Positions 1 through 11,924 of a DNA stretch of 37,633 nt are shown here, piece by piece (positions within the stretch are counted from its first letter, which is position 1; every line of letters begins with the position of its first letter). The DNA is taken from NCBI GenBank assembly GCA_947632415.1, contig CANRPB010000006.1, positions 1 to 37,633 of the forward strand, read 5' to 3'. The notes below the pieces were generated by a model. That model saw nothing but the letters and a program-made list of their open reading frames with translations, was not told the DNA's origin and did no database searches. The DNA comes from an uncultured Bacilli bacterium (GTDB lineage: Bacteria > Bacillota_I > Bacilli_A > RF39 > UBA660). The translations under genes and the position numbers were made by a program.

Positions 1-387
1 GGGTTCCAAGGTGTTATTAAAAGACATGGACAAAGTAGAGGACCTATGGGACATGGTTCACATTATCATAGAAGACCTGGTTCTATGGGTACTATGAGAC
101 CTATGCGTGTTTTTAAAGGTAAAAAGTTACCAGGACATATGGGAGTTTTAACTGTTACAATTCAAAATTTGGAGATTGTTTCAGTTGATAAAGAAAATAA
201 TGTAATTTTGGTTAAGGGTAATGTACCTGGTCCTAAAAAATCATTGGTTATTATTAAATCATCAGTAAAAAATCCTGGAAAGGTTAATGAGGCTCAAGAG
301 TTAAATTCTTATGTTATTGAAGAAGCTGTAGCGGATAATCAAGAGAATGTTAGCACTGAAGAAGTTAATGCCTCTACTGAGGAATAG
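1..387 (+). CDS. rplC: 50S ribosomal protein L3, C-terminal part (truncated by window start)
   Basis: Frame 1 is open from base 1: [30 protein letters not shown]... is the typical L3 C-terminal region; it is followed by rplD. Confidence 0.95.
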   Translation, partial: GFQGVIKRHGQSRGPMGHGSHYHRRPGSMGTMRPMRVFKGKKLPGHMGVLTVTIQNLEIVSVDKENNVILVKGNVPGPKKSLVIIKSSVKNPGKVNEAQELNSYVIEEAVADNQENVSTEEVNASTEE

Positions 388-398
388 GAGGAAACTAG

Positions 399-1022
399 AT
401 GGGAAAAATATCTGTTTTAAATATTAAAGGTGAAAAAACTAATGATATTTCTTTAAATAAAGAATTATGGGAAATGGAACCAAATGATGCTGTTTTATAT
501 GACGCAATTACATTATCAAGAAACTCTTTAAGACAAGGTACTGCAAGTACAAAAACACGTAGTGAAGTAAGTGGTGGAGGTAAGAAGCCATGGAGACAAA
601 AGGGAACAGGACGTGCTCGTCAAGGTAGTATTCGTGCTGCTCAATGGTATCATGGTGGAGTAGTATTTGGACCACATCCAAGAAGTTACGATAAGAAAAT
701 GAATCGTAAAGAAAGACGCTTGGCTTTAAAGTCTGCTTTGGCTTATAAAGCAATCGATAATGAGTTAGTTGTTGTTGATTCATTTAAGTTAGAGAGTTCT
801 AAGACTAAAGAAGTTGTAGGTGTTTTAGAAAATTTGAAAGTTAGCAAAAATGTATTAATCGTAGTTGATGAATTAGATGAGAATATGGTTTTAGCTACAC
901 GTAATTTGAGTAATGTTATTTTATTACAGGCTAATGAAATTAATGTTTTAGATATTATTTCAGCTGATTATATGGTTATTACTGAAAAGGCTATCAAGAT
1001 GATAGAGGAGGTGCTTGTTTAA
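399..1022 (+). CDS. rplD: 50S ribosomal protein L4
   Basis: [34 protein letters not shown] motif; operon position. Confidence 0.97.
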   Translation: MGKISVLNIKGEKTNDISLNKELWEMEPNDAVLYDAITLSRNSLRQGTASTKTRSEVSGGGKKPWRQKGTGRARQGSIRAAQWYHGGVVFGPHPRSYDKKMNRKERRLALKSALAYKAIDNELVVVDSFKLESSKTKEVVGVLENLKVSKNVLIVVDELDENMVLATRNLSNVILLQANEINVLDIISADYMVITEKAIKMIEEVLV

Positions 1023-1303
1023 TGAGTAATTATAGGGATGTTATAAAAGCACCAATTATTACTGAGAAGAGTGCTAATTCAAGTCATGACAATAATACTA
1101 TTGTATTTAGTGTTGATGTTAAGGCTAATAAGACACAAATCAAACAGGCTATTGAAAAAATATTCAACGTAAAAGTTGAAAAGGTTAATACTGTAAATGT
1201 AAAACCTAAGAAGAAAAGAGTTGGTCGTTACGTTGGTAAGACTAACAGAGTTAAAAAAGCATATGTTAAGTTGAGTGAAGGAAGTTCTATTGAACTTAAT
1301 TAA
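1022..1303 (+). CDS. rplW: 50S ribosomal protein L23
   Basis: [11 protein letters not shown]...[25 protein letters not shown]; overlaps the rplD stop. Confidence 0.96.
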   Translation: MSNYRDVIKAPIITEKSANSSHDNNTIVFSVDVKANKTQIKQAIEKIFNVKVEKVNTVNVKPKKKRVGRYVGKTNRVKKAYVKLSEGSSIELN

Positions 1304-1314
1304 GGAGGATATAT

Positions 1315-2145
1315 ATGGCGATTAAAAGTTTTAAATCAATGACTAATGGTACAAGAAATATGTCCAAATTAGTGAATGAAGATATTACTAAAACTACACC
1401 AGAGAAATCTTTAGTTGTTACATTAAAGAAGAATGGTGGACGTAATAACCAAGGTAAAATTACTTTAAGACATCGTGGTGGTGGAGCAAAGAGAAAGTAT
1501 CGTCTTATTGATTTTAAGAGAAATAAAGATGGTGTTGTTGGAACTGTTGCTTCTATCGAGTACGATCCAAATAGAACTGCTAACATTGCTTTAATTAACT
1601 ATGCTGATGGAGAAAAAAGATATATTATTGCTCCAAAAGGTTTAAAAGTTGGAAATAAAATTGAGAGCGGAGTTAAGACTGACATAAAAGTTGGTAATTG
1701 TTTAACTCTTGAAAATATTCCTGAAGGTACTTTAGTTCATAATATTGAGTTAAAGGCTGGTAAAGGTGGGCAAATTGTTCGTTCTGCTGGTTCTAGTGCT
1801 CAAATATTGGGTACTGAAGGAAAGTATACATTAATTCGTTTGACTAGTGGCGAGGTTCGTAAAGTGTTAAGCACTTGTCGTGCTACTATTGGTGAGGTTG
1901 GTAATGCTGACCATGAATTAGTAAATATTGGTAAAGCAGGTCGTAAAAGACATATGGGTATTAAGCCTACTGTTAGAGGATCTGTTATGAATCCTAATGA
2001 TCACCCACATGGTGGTGGTGAAGGACGTACACCAGTTGGTCGTAAAGGTCCAGTTACTCCTTGGGGTAAACCTGCATTAGGACATAAGACACGTAGCAAT
2101 AAAAAACAATCTGATAAGTTAATTGTTCGTCGTCGTAAAAAATAG
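1315..2145 (+). CDS. rplB: 50S ribosomal protein L2
   Basis: [31 protein letters not shown] motif; SD AAGGAGG upstream. Confidence 0.98.
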   Translation: MAIKSFKSMTNGTRNMSKLVNEDITKTTPEKSLVVTLKKNGGRNNQGKITLRHRGGGAKRKYRLIDFKRNKDGVVGTVASIEYDPNRTANIALINYADGEKRYIIAPKGLKVGNKIESGVKTDIKVGNCLTLENIPEGTLVHNIELKAGKGGQIVRSAGSSAQILGTEGKYTLIRLTSGEVRKVLSTCRATIGEVGNADHELVNIGKAGRKRHMGIKPTVRGSVMNPNDHPHGGGEGRTPVGRKGPVTPWGKPALGHKTRSNKKQSDKLIVRRRKK

Positions 2146-2162
2146 GGAAAGGATTGAAGATA

Positions 2163-2435
2163 ATGGCTAGAAGTTTAAAAAAAGGACCTTTTGCTGACAA
2201 AAGTTTGTTAGCGAAAGTTCAAAAAGTTAAAGAATCAGGTAAAAAAGAAGTTATTAAAACTTGGTCTCGTCGAACAACCATTTACCCTGACTTTGTCGGA
2301 CTTACATTTGCTGTTCATAATGGTAGAGAGCATATTCCTGTTTATGTAACAGAAGATATGGTTGGACACAAATTAGGTGAGTTTGCTTTGACTCGTAAGT
2401 TTGGTGGACACGGCGATAATAAAGATAAAAAATAG
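2163..2435 (+). CDS. rpsS: 30S ribosomal protein S19
   Basis: [16 protein letters not shown]...; ATG at 2163 preferred over the TTG at 2154 in the ORF track. Confidence 0.97.
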   Translation: MARSLKKGPFADKSLLAKVQKVKESGKKEVIKTWSRRTTIYPDFVGLTFAVHNGREHIPVYVTEDMVGHKLGEFALTRKFGGHGDNKDKK

Positions 2436-2455
2436 TATCTGGAAGGAGGACTAAA

Positions 2456-2788
2456 ATGGAAGCAGTAGCGATTGCAAAGGGAGTTAGAATTGCACCTCGT
2501 AAAGCCCGTTTAGTTATAGATTTAATACGTGGTAAAAGTGTTTTAGAAGCCGATAAAATTTTAAAGAATATTAATAAGGAATCAGCTAGGATTTCTAGAA
2601 AAGTTTTGGTTTCTGCAGTAGCAAATGCTGAAAATAATTTAGGATTAGATAAAAATAATCTTTATGTTAAAGAGGCTATTGTCAATGAAGGACAAACAAT
2701 GAAAAGAATGAAATTTGGTTCTCGTGGACACGTAGATCCAATTAAGAAAAGAACTAGTCACATTAAAATAGTTGTGAGTGAAAAATAA
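2456..2788 (+). CDS. rplV: 50S ribosomal protein L22
   Basis: [19 protein letters not shown]...; SD GGAAGGAGG. Confidence 0.97.
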   Translation: MEAVAIAKGVRIAPRKARLVIDLIRGKSVLEADKILKNINKESARISRKVLVSAVANAENNLGLDKNNLYVKEAIVNEGQTMKRMKFGSRGHVDPIKKRTSHIKIVVSEK

Positions 2789-2805
2789 ACAAAGGAGGAG
2801 AACTC

Positions 2806-3486
2806 GTGGGTCAAAAAGTTAGTCCAGTCGGACTTAGAATTGGCATCAATAAATCTTGGGAATCTAATTGGTATGCAGATAACAAGGATTTTGCTAAGTT
2901 TTTAAATAATGATGTTAAAATTCGTGAATTTTTATTTAAAAAATTAAAAGATGCTTCAGTTTCTAGTATTTTAATTGAGAGAACTGCTAAGAAAACTGAT
3001 GTTGTTATTAATACTGCAAAACCTGGCGTTGTAATTGGCCATGGTGGCGATGAAGTTGAAAAACTAAAAAAAGAACTTTCAAAGTTAGTTAATGAAAATG
3101 TACAAATTTCAATTATGGAAATTAAAAACCCAGATGTTGTTGCTGCACTTGTAGCAGAAAACATTGCTCATCAAATTGAAAATCGTGTTTCGTTTAGAAT
3201 TGCTCAAAAGAGAGCTATTAGAAACGCTATGAAAGCAGGGGCTAAGGGTATTAAAACTTCAGTTTCTGGTCGTTTGGCTGGTGCTGATATGGCAAGAACT
3301 GAAGGATATACTGAAGGAAATATTCCTCTTCATACTTTAAGAGCAGATATTGATTATGCACATAAAGAGGCTAATACTACTTATGGTAAAATTGGTGTTA
3401 AAGTATGGATTTATAAAGGAGAAATCCTTCCTGAAAAGAAAGATAAGGGAGGTAATGTAGATGGCAGTCATTCCAAAGAGAACTAA
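2806..3486 (+). CDS. rpsC: 30S ribosomal protein S3
   Basis: [25 protein letters not shown]...; GTG start after AAAGGAGGAG. Confidence 0.97.
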   Translation: MGQKVSPVGLRIGINKSWESNWYADNKDFAKFLNNDVKIREFLFKKLKDASVSSILIERTAKKTDVVINTAKPGVVIGHGGDEVEKLKKELSKLVNENVQISIMEIKNPDVVAALVAENIAHQIENRVSFRIAQKRAIRNAMKAGAKGIKTSVSGRLAGADMARTEGYTEGNIPLHTLRADIDYAHKEANTTYGKIGVKVWIYKGEILPEKKDKGGNVDGSHSKEN

Positions 3487-3892
3487 GTATCGTCGTCCAC
3501 ATCGTTTAGTATATGATGGTGTTTCTAGAGGAAATACTGAGCTTCATTTTGGAGAGTATGGATTGCAAGCATTGGAAGGTGCTTGGATAACTCAACAACA
3601 AATTGAAGCAGCTCGTGTTGCTATGACACGTTATATGAAACGTGGTGGTAAAGTTTTTATTAACATTTTCCCACATTTGTCTTTGACTAAAATTCCTTTG
3701 GAAACTCGTATGGGTAAAGGAAAAGGTCAACCAGAGGTATGGGTTGCAGTTGTTAAGAAGAATAAAATTATGTTTGAGATAAGTGGAGTTACTGAAGAAG
3801 TAGCACGTGAAGCGCTTAGACTTGCTATGCATAAACTTCCAATCAAATGTAAATTTGTTAAGAAAGAAAGTGGTGAGACACGTGAAAAATAA
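3461..3892 (+). CDS. rplP: 50S ribosomal protein L16
   Basis: [11 protein letters not shown]...[23 protein letters not shown]; overlaps rpsC. Confidence 0.97.
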   Translation: MAVIPKRTKYRRPHRLVYDGVSRGNTELHFGEYGLQALEGAWITQQQIEAARVAMTRYMKRGGKVFINIFPHLSLTKIPLETRMGKGKGQPEVWVAVVKKNKIMFEISGVTEEVAREALRLAMHKLPIKCKFVKKESGETREK

Positions 3893-4076
3893 GGAAATTA
3901 GAGATTTAACTAATGAAGAAATATTAGCTAAAATCGAAGAGTGTAAAGAAGAATTATTTAACTTACGTTTAAGTCAAGCTACTGGTAATCTTGAAAAACC
4001 TTCAAGAATAAGAGAATTAAGAAAGTCAGTTGCACGTATGAAGACTATTTTACGTGAACGTGAACTACAAGATTAG
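3882..4076 (+). CDS. rpmC: 50S ribosomal protein L29
   Basis: GTG start at 3882 overlapping the rplP stop: [52 protein letters not shown]; the ORF-track start at 3807 lies inside rplP. Confidence 0.93.
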   Translation: MKNKEIRDLTNEEILAKIEECKEELFNLRLSQATGNLEKPSRIRELRKSVARMKTILRERELQD

Positions 4077-4086
4077 GAGGTTTATA

Positions 4087-4344
4087 ATGGAAAAGAGAGC
4101 TCAAGAATTAGTAGGAAAAGTTGTGAGTGATAAAGGTGATAAAACTATTACAGTTTTAGTTGAAACTTACAAAAAGGATCGTTTATATCATAAACGTGTT
4201 AAATATTCTAAAAAATATGCTGCACATGATGAGAAAAATGTAGCAAAAGTTGGCGATATTGTACGTATTGCTGAGACTAGACCACTATCTAAGACTAAGC
4301 ATTTCCGTTTAGTTGAAGTAGTTGAAGAAGCAGTTGTTTTATAA
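4087..4344 (+). CDS. rpsQ: 30S ribosomal protein S17
   Basis: [57 protein letters not shown] just upstream; the track start at 4054 is too early. Confidence 0.95.
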   Translation: MEKRAQELVGKVVSDKGDKTITVLVETYKKDRLYHKRVKYSKKYAAHDEKNVAKVGDIVRIAETRPLSKTKHFRLVEVVEEAVVL

Positions 4345-4370
4345 TTGCTAACGAATAGGAGGATTAATAT

Positions 4371-4739
4371 ATGATTCAACAACAAAGTCGTTTAAAAGTT
4401 GCTGATAATTCGGGTGCAAGAGAACTTTTAGTTATTCGTGTACTTGGTGGAAGCAAAGTTAAGACTGGTAATATCGGTGATATTGTAGTTGGAACTGTAA
4501 CAAAGGCGACTCCTAGCGGTACAGTTGAACGAAAGAAAGTTGTTAAGGCTGTAGTTGTTAGAAGTAAATTTGGTCTTAGAAGAGAAGATGGGTCTTATAT
4601 TAAATTTGATGATAATGCTTGTGTTATTATTAAGGATGATAAGAGTCCAGTTGGAACTCGTGTATTTGGACCGGTTGCGCGTGAATTACGTGATAAAGAT
4701 TATATGAAAATTGTATCACTTGCTAAAGAAGTGTTATAG
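4371..4739 (+). CDS. rplN: 50S ribosomal protein L14
   Basis: [27 protein letters not shown]. Confidence 0.98.
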   Translation: MIQQQSRLKVADNSGARELLVIRVLGGSKVKTGNIGDIVVGTVTKATPSGTVERKKVVKAVVVRSKFGLRREDGSYIKFDDNACVIIKDDKSPVGTRVFGPVARELRDKDYMKIVSLAKEVL

Positions 4740-4753
4740 GTTGGAGGAATAAT

Positions 4754-5059
4754 ATGAACTTTAAAAAAGGAGATAAAGTAGTTGTTATTTCTGGTAAATC
4801 TAAGGGTGCCCTTGGAACAATTTCAAATGTTTTAAAAGATAATAAAGTCATTGTTGAAGGCGCTAATATGGTTAAAAAACATATTAAACCTAATGGTCAA
4901 GTAGCAGGGAGTATTGTTGAAGTTGAGGCTCCAATTGATGCTTCTAATGTAATGCTTGTGGATCCAAAAACTAAAAAAAGAACCAGAATTGGTCACACTA
5001 CTGATAAAAAAGGTAATAAAGTTCGAGTTAGTAAAAAGTCTAATGAAGAACTTAATTAA
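4754..5059 (+). CDS. rplX: 50S ribosomal protein L24
   Basis: [21 protein letters not shown]... KOW motif. Confidence 0.97.
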   Translation: MNFKKGDKVVVISGKSKGALGTISNVLKDNKVIVEGANMVKKHIKPNGQVAGSIVEVEAPIDASNVMLVDPKTKKRTRIGHTTDKKGNKVRVSKKSNEELN

Positions 5060-5076
5060 TTGGAAGGAGGGTATAT

Positions 5077-5616
5077 ATGAACCACCTAAAAGAAAAGTAT
5101 AATAAAGAGATTGTACCTAGTTTAATGAAAAAGTATGGTTATAAGAGTATTATGGAAGCACCTAAGTTAGAGAAGATTGTTGTTAATATGGGTGTTGGTG
5201 ATGCTACAACTAATTCTAAATTATTAGAGGCTGCTATGAATGACATGGCTATTATAACTGGCCAAAAACCAGTTGCTACTAAGGCTAAGAAGGCTATTGC
5301 TGGTTTTAAAGTTAGAGAGGGTCAAGCAATTGGTTGTAAAGTAACACTTCGTGGCGAGAATATGTATAATTTTTTGGATAAATTAATTAGTATTACATTA
5401 CCACGTGTTCGTGATTTTAGAGGAATTTCATCTAAAGCGTTTGATGGTAGAGGAAACTATACTTTAGGATTAACTGAACAACTTATATTCTCAGAGATTG
5501 AGTATGATAATGTTGTTAAGGTTCGTGGGATGGATATTGTTTTTGTTACAACTGCAAAAACTAATGAGGAAGCCTACGATTTACTAAAAGGTTTCGGAAT
5601 GCCATTTAAGAAATAG
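5077..5616 (+). CDS. rplE: 50S ribosomal protein L5
   Basis: [13 protein letters not shown]...[33 protein letters not shown]. Confidence 0.98.
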   Translation: MNHLKEKYNKEIVPSLMKKYGYKSIMEAPKLEKIVVNMGVGDATTNSKLLEAAMNDMAIITGQKPVATKAKKAIAGFKVREGQAIGCKVTLRGENMYNFLDKLISITLPRVRDFRGISSKAFDGRGNYTLGLTEQLIFSEIEYDNVVKVRGMDIVFVTTAKTNEEAYDLLKGFGMPFKK

Positions 5617-5631
5617 TTATAGGAGGATTAT

Positions 5632-5817
5632 ATGGCTAAGAAAAGCATGATTGTAAAAGCTAGTCGTAAACCAAAATTCAAAGTACGTGAATATACACGT
5701 TGTGAAAGATGCGGAAGACCTCATTCTGTATTAAGAAAATATGGAATTTGCCGTATTTGTTTTAGAGAATTAGCTTATAAAGGACAAATACCAGGCGTTA
5801 AAAAGTCTAGTTGGTAG
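5632..5817 (+). CDS. rpsN: 30S ribosomal protein S14, zinc-binding type Z
   Basis: 61 aa with CERCGRP...[22 protein letters not shown]. Confidence 0.97.
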   Translation: MAKKSMIVKASRKPKFKVREYTRCERCGRPHSVLRKYGICRICFRELAYKGQIPGVKKSSW

Positions 5818-5835
5818 GATGAAGGGAGGATATAT

Positions 5836-6231
5836 ATGGTAACAGATCCAATCGCAGATATGCTTACAAGAATTCGTAATGCAAATCAATTGCGATATAA
5901 AGAAGTTGAAGTACCCGCTTCAAAAATTAAAATTGAAATTGCAAGAATACTTAAAGAAGAAGGTTTCATTTCTGATTATAAAGTTAAGAAGAGTGATGTT
6001 CAAAGTATTATTGTGTTATTCTTAAAATATGGAGATAAGAAGGAACGTGTAATTACTGGATTAAAGAGAATTTCTAAACCAGGGTTACGTGTTTATGCTA
6101 AGGCTACTGAAATTCCACGTGTTTTGAATGGTTTGGGAATTGCTATTGTGTCTACTTCTCATGGAGTTATGACTGATAAAGAAGCAAGAAGTGAATCATT
6201 AGGTGGAGAAGTATTGGCTTATATTTGGTAG
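5836..6231 (+). CDS. rpsH: 30S ribosomal protein S8
   Basis: [14 protein letters not shown]...[31 protein letters not shown]. Confidence 0.98.
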   Translation: MVTDPIADMLTRIRNANQLRYKEVEVPASKIKIEIARILKEEGFISDYKVKKSDVQSIIVLFLKYGDKKERVITGLKRISKPGLRVYAKATEIPRVLNGLGIAIVSTSHGVMTDKEARSESLGGEVLAYIW

Positions 6232-6246
6232 AAAGAGAGGATTGTT

Positions 6247-6777
6247 ATGAGTCGTATTGGTAATAGAATTCTTACAATACCCGCTGGTGTTACTGTTAGT
6301 GTTGATGGTACTTTAGTAACTGTTAAGGGTCCTAAGGGCGAACTTTCTACTGAAGTTGATCAAAATATCAAGGTTGAAGTTGAAGGAACAGAGGTTAAGG
6401 TTACAAGACGTAATGATAACTTTAAGGCTGCTCATGGAACTGTTAACGCTAATATCAGTAATATGATTACTGGTGTTTCAGTTGGTTTTGAAAAGAAGTT
6501 AGAGGCTGTTGGTGTAGGATATCGTTTTGCACTTAAAGGTAATGAATTGGTTATTACTGCAGGTTATTCTCATCAAGTTAATTTGGAAGTACCTGAAGGT
6601 ATTACTCTTGAAAGTCCAAGTAATACTGAATTATTTATCAGAGGTATTGATAAGCAAGCTGTTGGACAATTTGCTGCTAATGTTAGAAGTGTAAGAGAAC
6701 CAGAACCTTATAAGGGTAAAGGTATTCGTTATTCTGATGAACATATTATTCGTAAAGAGGGTAAGAAGGCTGCTTAA
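6247..6777 (+). CDS. rplF: 50S ribosomal protein L6
   Basis: MSRIGNRILTIPAGV...PEPYKGKGIRYSDE. Confidence 0.98.
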   Translation: MSRIGNRILTIPAGVTVSVDGTLVTVKGPKGELSTEVDQNIKVEVEGTEVKVTRRNDNFKAAHGTVNANISNMITGVSVGFEKKLEAVGVGYRFALKGNELVITAGYSHQVNLEVPEGITLESPSNTELFIRGIDKQAVGQFAANVRSVREPEPYKGKGIRYSDEHIIRKEGKKAA

Positions 6778-6802
6778 TATTAAGTAAAGGAGAGAGTTAT
6801 TC

Positions 6803-7165
6803 ATGATTAATAAAAAATCTCGTAATGACGCACGTATTGCTAGACATGTTCGTGTTAGATCGAAAGTTGTTGGCACTGCTTTAGTACCAAGATTAAATGT
6901 TTTTAGATCAAATGGTAATATCTTTGCTCAAATCATTGATGATAGTGCTGATAAAACATTAGTTAGTGCTTCTTCTATTGACAAGGAGTTAAAGCTTGAC
7001 AATGGTGGAAATATCGATGCAGCAACTAAGGTTGGTGAATTATTGGCTAAGAGAGCTAAAGAGGCTAATATTACTAAGGTAACTTTTGATAGAGGTGGAT
7101 ACCTATATCACGGACGTGTTAAGGCATTAGCAGATGCTGCACGTGAAAATGGATTAGAATTCTAA
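6803..7165 (+). CDS. rplR: 50S ribosomal protein L18
   Basis: [19 protein letters not shown]...[26 protein letters not shown]. Confidence 0.97.
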   Translation: MINKKSRNDARIARHVRVRSKVVGTALVPRLNVFRSNGNIFAQIIDDSADKTLVSASSIDKELKLDNGGNIDAATKVGELLAKRAKEANITKVTFDRGGYLYHGRVKALADAARENGLEF

Positions 7166-7179
7166 TAGGAGGAAATTTG

Positions 7180-7683
7180 ATGGAAAATAAGAAAAGAGAA
7201 CCACGTCAAAAACAATTTGAAGAAGAAGTTGTTAATGTTAGACGTATTACTAAGGTAACTCAAGGTGGTCGTGATTTCAAGTTCTCTGCTACAGTTGCTG
7301 TCGGTGATAGAAAAGGCCGTGTAGGTATTGGCAATGGAAAGGCTAAGGAAGTACCTGATGCTATTAAGAAGGCTTCACAAGCAGCTGTTAAGAACGTAGT
7401 TAGAGTTTCTATCGTTGATGGAACTATCCCACATGAAGCAATTGGTGTTAGAGGTGCTAGTAGGGTTATGTTAAAACCTGCAACTGCTGGTACTGGTGTT
7501 AAGGCTGGTGGTCCAGTTAGAGCGGTTCTTGAACTTGCTGGTGTTAAAAATATTTTATCTAAGTCACTTGGTTCAAATACAAAAATTAATATGGCTTATG
7601 CTACTTTAGAGGCTTTAAAGTCTCAAAGAACTATTGAAGAGGTTGCTAAGTTACGTGGTAAAAAGGTAGAGGAGATTAGATAA
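7180..7683 (+). CDS. rpsE: 30S ribosomal protein S5
   Basis: [46 protein letters not shown]. Confidence 0.97.
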   Translation: MENKKREPRQKQFEEEVVNVRRITKVTQGGRDFKFSATVAVGDRKGRVGIGNGKAKEVPDAIKKASQAAVKNVVRVSIVDGTIPHEAIGVRGASRVMLKPATAGTGVKAGGPVRAVLELAGVKNILSKSLGSNTKINMAYATLEALKSQRTIEEVAKLRGKKVEEIR

Positions 7684-7684
7684 T

Positions 7685-8128
7685 ATGAAATTAAATACTA
7701 TTCATCCTGCAGAAGGCGCTGTTCGTGCTCGTAAAAGAGTTGGTCGTGGCGTTGGTAGTGGTTTAGGTAAAACTTCAGGAAAAGGTCATAAAGGACAAAA
7801 CGCTCGTAGTGGTGGAGGAGTTAGACCTGGTTTTGAAGGTGGACAATTACCATTATTTAGAAGATTACCAAAGCGTGGATTTAGTAATGCTAAGTTTAAA
7901 GTTAGATATGCTATTATTAATTTAAGTGATTTGAATAAGTTTGAGGATGGTTGTGTTGTTACACCAGAGTTATTGAAAGAAATGGGATTAGTTAAAAATC
8001 AATTAGATGGAATTAAAGTTTTAGGAAATGGAACTTTAGAGAAAAAGTTAACTGTTAAGGCACATAAGTTTTCTGATGTTGCTTATGCAGAGATAGAAAA
8101 ATTAGGTGGAAAAGCTGAGGTGATTTAA
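7685..8128 (+). CDS. rplO: 50S ribosomal protein L15
   Basis: [47 protein letters not shown]. Confidence 0.98.
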   Translation: MKLNTIHPAEGAVRARKRVGRGVGSGLGKTSGKGHKGQNARSGGGVRPGFEGGQLPLFRRLPKRGFSNAKFKVRYAIINLSDLNKFEDGCVVTPELLKEMGLVKNQLDGIKVLGNGTLEKKLTVKAHKFSDVAYAEIEKLGGKAEVI

Positions 8129-9384
8129 TGTTTGCAACTGTTAAGCAAATATTTGCACCAAAAAATAAAGAAATAAGAAAAAGAATTTTATTTACATTGG
8201 CTGTATTATTTGTTTTTAAGTTAGGTACTGCTATTGTTATTCCAGGAGTTAATGTTGCTTCTATTAATAATTTGGGTTTTCTTGAATTATTAAATATTAT
8301 GGGTGGAGGGGCTTTGTCAAATGTTTCGATATTTGCGCTTGGTGTTTCTCCATACATTACTGCTTCAATTATAATTCAACTTTTAGAGATGGATATTGTT
8401 CCATATCTTGCTGAGTTGTCTAAGCAGGGAGGTACTGGTAGGGCTAAGTTAAATCAAATTACTAGAATTACTGGTATTGTTCTTGCTTTTGTACAGGGTT
8501 ATATGTTTTCATTCACATATATAAAGGGTCATGATGTTATGGATTATATGTTATTTTCATTAGTTTTGACTGCTGGTACTTGTTTTGTTATGTGGATGGC
8601 TGATCAGGTTACAAGTAAGGGAATTGGTAATGGTACAAGTGTTATTATCATGGCTGGTATTGTTGCTAGTATGCCTAATATGTTTGCTTCGGCATGGAGT
8701 GGTTTTGTTAATAATAGTGGAAATTTTGGAATTTTATTGTTTGTGATTTATGTTCTAATTTATCTTGCTCTTATTATTGGTATTATTTATATTGAAACTG
8801 CTGAGAGGAGAATTCCTATTCAGTATGCCAATAAGTCAGCTGGTACTTTTGGAAAAAATCAGAATTATGTTCCTTTTAAATTAAATTCTGCTGGTGTTAT
8901 GCCTGTTATATTTGCTTCGGCACTTATATCTATTCCGGCTTTTGTTGCTAATTTTGTTAACAAGGAAGGTTTTATTAATTTTGTTAATAAGTGGCTTAAT
9001 ATGTCATCGGGTACAGGTTTTGCACTTTATATTATATTTATTTTTGCTTTTTCGTATTTTTATACATTTTTACAAATTAAGCCAAAGGAAATGGCTGAGA
9101 ATTTACAAAAGAATGGTGGATATATTCCTGGTGTTAGACCTGGAAATGAAACTATTGATTATATAAATAAAGTTTTGAAGAATTTAACGGTTGTTGGTGC
9201 TTTGGGACTTGCATTTATTGCTGCGCTTCCAATTTTATTTGGTATGTTTACTAATCTAGATAATAGTGTTAGTTTAGGTGGTACAGGTATTTTGATTGTT
9301 ATTGGTGTTTGTTTGGAAACATATAAACAAATCGAAAGTCAACTTGTTAGTCATACTTATAGAAAGGGAAGACGTAGGAGATGA
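8128..9384 (+). CDS. secY: Preprotein translocase subunit SecY
   Basis: Multi-pass; NIMGGGALSNVSIFALGVSPYITASIIIQLL...GVRPG; follows rplO. Confidence 0.98.
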   Translation: MFATVKQIFAPKNKEIRKRILFTLAVLFVFKLGTAIVIPGVNVASINNLGFLELLNIMGGGALSNVSIFALGVSPYITASIIIQLLEMDIVPYLAELSKQGGTGRAKLNQITRITGIVLAFVQGYMFSFTYIKGHDVMDYMLFSLVLTAGTCFVMWMADQVTSKGIGNGTSVIIMAGIVASMPNMFASAWSGFVNNSGNFGILLFVIYVLIYLALIIGIIYIETAERRIPIQYANKSAGTFGKNQNYVPFKLNSAGVMPVIFASALISIPAFVANFVNKEGFINFVNKWLNMSSGTGFALYIIFIFAFSYFYTFLQIKPKEMAENLQKNGGYIPGVRPGNETIDYINKVLKNLTVVGALGLAFIAALPILFGMFTNLDNSVSLGGTGILIVIGVCLETYKQIESQLVSHTYRKGRRRR

Positions 9385-10031
9385 TGAGTATTATTCTTAT
9401 TGCTCCTCCTGCTGCTGGGAAGGGCACGCAGTCTGATTTGCTGGTGAAGGAGTATGGTTTTGTTCATATTTCTACTGGTGATATTCTTAGAGAGGTTGCT
9501 TTAAAAAATGACGATATTAGGGAAAAGTTGAATTCTGGTAGTTTGATTGATGATGATATTGTTTTTGGTTTGCTTCTTGATAGATTAAAGCGTGATGATT
9601 GCAAAAAAGGATTTATACTTGATGGTTTTCCTAGAACTGTTAATCAGGCGATGAAATATGATTCATTAATTAATGAGTTAGGTATTACTTGTAATGTTGT
9701 TTTGTTTTTGGATGTTGATAAGGATACGGCGATTAAGAGGATAAGTGGTCGTGTCGTTTGTCCAAATTGTGAACGTGTTTATAATGAATTTTTGGATGAT
9801 GTTAAGCCTAAGGTTTTAGGAATTTGTGATGATTGTGGCGCTGTTCTTGTTAAAAGGTCTGATGATAATGTTGAGACTTTTGCTAAGCGCTATGATGATT
9901 ATTATAAGAATACTTTTCCACTTATTGACTATTATTTAAATAAAGGTATTTTATATAGGGTTGATAGTGGTAAGGATAAAGATTATGTTTTAAAAGTTAT
10001 AGAGAGTGTTATAGGTGATGTTCGTGATTAG
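9381..10031 (+). CDS. adk: Adenylate kinase with Cys4 (zinc-type) lid
   Basis: PAAGKGTQSDLL P-loop; GFILDGFPRT; CPNC...CDDC lid. Confidence 0.96.
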   Translation: MMSIILIAPPAAGKGTQSDLLVKEYGFVHISTGDILREVALKNDDIREKLNSGSLIDDDIVFGLLLDRLKRDDCKKGFILDGFPRTVNQAMKYDSLINELGITCNVVLFLDVDKDTAIKRISGRVVCPNCERVYNEFLDDVKPKVLGICDDCGAVLVKRSDDNVETFAKRYDDYYKNTFPLIDYYLNKGILYRVDSGKDKDYVLKVIESVIGDVRD

Positions 10032-10770
10032 TATAAAGTCGCCTAGCGAAATTGAACTTTTGAGGATTGCTGGTAGTATGACTGGTGATGTTCATAATTA
10101 TTTGAAGGATTTTATAAAACCTGGTATTACTACTGGTGAGTTAGATAAGTTAGCGTATGATTATATTTTAAGTCGTGGCGCTACTCCATCTTTTAAGGGT
10201 TATAATGGTTTTCCAGGAACGATATGTACTTCTGTTAATGAGGAAGTTGTTCATGGAATTCCTAGTAATCGTGTTCTTAATGATGGAGATATTATATCTA
10301 TTGATATTGGTGTATGTTATAAAGGATATCATGGTGATTCTGCTTGGACATATCCAGTTGGTAAGATAAGTAAGAGATGTGAAGATTTATTAAAATGGAC
10401 TGAAGAATCTTTATTTGAGGGATTATCTGTTATTAAGGATGGAGCAAGAGTAGGAGATATTGGTTGTGCTGTTAGTAAGCATGCCCATAGACATAATTTA
10501 GGTGTTGTTCGTGAACTAGTTGGACATGGTGTTGGGTCTCATTTACATGAAGAGCCTGATGTTCCTAATTATGGTTTTGCACATACTGGTCCTATTTTAA
10601 AAGAGGGTATGGTTATTGCTGTTGAGCCAATGCTTAATTTAGGTACTCCTAAAGTTTATATTTTAGATGATGATTGGACTATTGTAACAGCTGATAATAA
10701 ACCATCTGCTCACTTTGAGCATACTGTGCTTGTTACGAAGGATGGGTATGAAATTTTAACGAAGAGGTGA
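10015..10770 (+). CDS. map: Methionine aminopeptidase type I
   Basis: [43 protein letters not shown]...[18 protein letters not shown]. Confidence 0.97.
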   Translation: MMFVISIKSPSEIELLRIAGSMTGDVHNYLKDFIKPGITTGELDKLAYDYILSRGATPSFKGYNGFPGTICTSVNEEVVHGIPSNRVLNDGDIISIDIGVCYKGYHGDSAWTYPVGKISKRCEDLLKWTEESLFEGLSVIKDGARVGDIGCAVSKHAHRHNLGVVRELVGHGVGSHLHEEPDVPNYGFAHTGPILKEGMVIAVEPMLNLGTPKVYILDDDWTIVTADNKPSAHFEHTVLVTKDGYEILTKR

Positions 10771-10774
10771 TTTG

Positions 10775-10993
10775 ATGGCAAAGGATGATGTTATTGAAGT
10801 AACTGGTAAGGTTATTGAGGCTTTACCTAATGGTGAATTTAAAGTAGAACTAGAGAATAAACATGTTGTAATTGCTCACGTTTCTGGTAAAATCCGAATG
10901 TATAATATTCGCATTTTACAAGGTGATACGGTTACTCTAGAGTTGTCTACATATGATTTAACACGTGGGCGCATAACCTATAGAAAAAATTAG
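10775..10993 (+). CDS. infA: Translation initiation factor IF-1
   Basis: [53 protein letters not shown]. Confidence 0.97.
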   Translation: MAKDDVIEVTGKVIEALPNGEFKVELENKHVVIAHVSGKIRMYNIRILQGDTVTLELSTYDLTRGRITYRKN

Positions 10994-11003
10994 GAGGTAT
11001 TTT

Positions 11004-11117
11004 ATGAAAGTAAGAGCATCTGTAAAGAAGATTTGTCCAAAATGTAAAATTATTAGACGTAGGGGAAAGATTTATGTAATCTGTGAGAACCCTAAGCATA
11101 AACAAAGACAAGGTTAA
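11004..11117 (+). CDS. rpmJ: 50S ribosomal protein L36 (37 aa, not in ORF track)
   Basis: [45 protein letters not shown]; sits between infA and rpsM. Confidence 0.97.
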   Translation: MKVRASVKKICPKCKIIRRRGKIYVICENPKHKQRQG

Positions 11118-11132
11118 TAGGAGGTGTTTAGT

Positions 11133-11498
11133 ATGGCACGTATTAAAGGTGTTGATGTACCTAATAATAAGAGAGCTGAAATTGCTTTAACTTATATTTA
11201 TGGTATTGGAAGAAGTTTATCGAATAAAATATTGGCTGATGCTAAGGTTGATGTTAATAAGAAGGCTGGAGATTTATCTAATGATGAGTTAGCACGTATT
11301 CGTGATGAAGTTAACAAGTATACGACTGAGGGTGATTTACGTCGTGATGTTAATATGAATATTAAGACTAAGATGGAAATTAATTCTTATCAAGGTACTC
11401 GTCATAAGAAGGGATTGCCTGTTCGTGGACAAAGAACAAATAGAAATGCAAGAACTCGTAAGGGTAAAGGTAAAGTTGTTGCTAATAAGAAGAAATAA
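11133..11498 (+). CDS. rpsM: 30S ribosomal protein S13
   Basis: [37 protein letters not shown] 11133 preferred over the GTG at 11124. Confidence 0.97.
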   Translation: MARIKGVDVPNNKRAEIALTYIYGIGRSLSNKILADAKVDVNKKAGDLSNDELARIRDEVNKYTTEGDLRRDVNMNIKTKMEINSYQGTRHKKGLPVRGQRTNRNARTRKGKGKVVANKKK

Positions 11499-11522
11499 TA
11501 GACTTTAAAGGAGGTTATTGAA

Positions 11523-11906
11523 ATGGCTTATAAATCAAGAAAGCGTAAGGTTAAGAAGAATGTACCACAAGGTAAGGCTTTTATTCACACTACTTTTAAT
11601 AACACTATTGTTACAGTTAGTGATTTAGATGGTAATGTTGTTAGTTGGGCTTCAGCTGGTACTTTAGGATTTAAGGGTAGTAAGAAGTCTACACCGTTTG
11701 CTGCTGGTATGGCTGCAGAGGCTGCTGGTCGTGCTGCTGTTGACATGGGAATGAAGACTGTTAAGGTTTTTGTTAAAGGTTTAGGTTCAGGACGTGAGAC
11801 AGCTATTAGATCACTTCAAACAGCTGGACTTGAAATTGAAACTATATCTGATGTAACACCTATTCCACACAATGGATGTCGTCCACCAAAACGTCCTCGT
11901 GGATAA
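11523..11906 (+). CDS. rpsK: 30S ribosomal protein S11
   Basis: [45 protein letters not shown]...[15 protein letters not shown]. Confidence 0.98.
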   Translation: MAYKSRKRKVKKNVPQGKAFIHTTFNNTIVTVSDLDGNVVSWASAGTLGFKGSKKSTPFAAGMAAEAAGRAAVDMGMKTVKVFVKGLGSGRETAIRSLQTAGLEIETISDVTPIPHNGCRPPKRPRG

Positions 11907-11924
11907 GAGAAAAGGAGTGTTAGA

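Noticed and set aside
8894-9166. Leu-rich alternate-frame ORF within secY, and similar ones at 10175, 14442, 17024, 21275, 23576
   Set aside because: Out-of-frame readings of real genes producing Leu/Val/Ile runs; no independent start signals.
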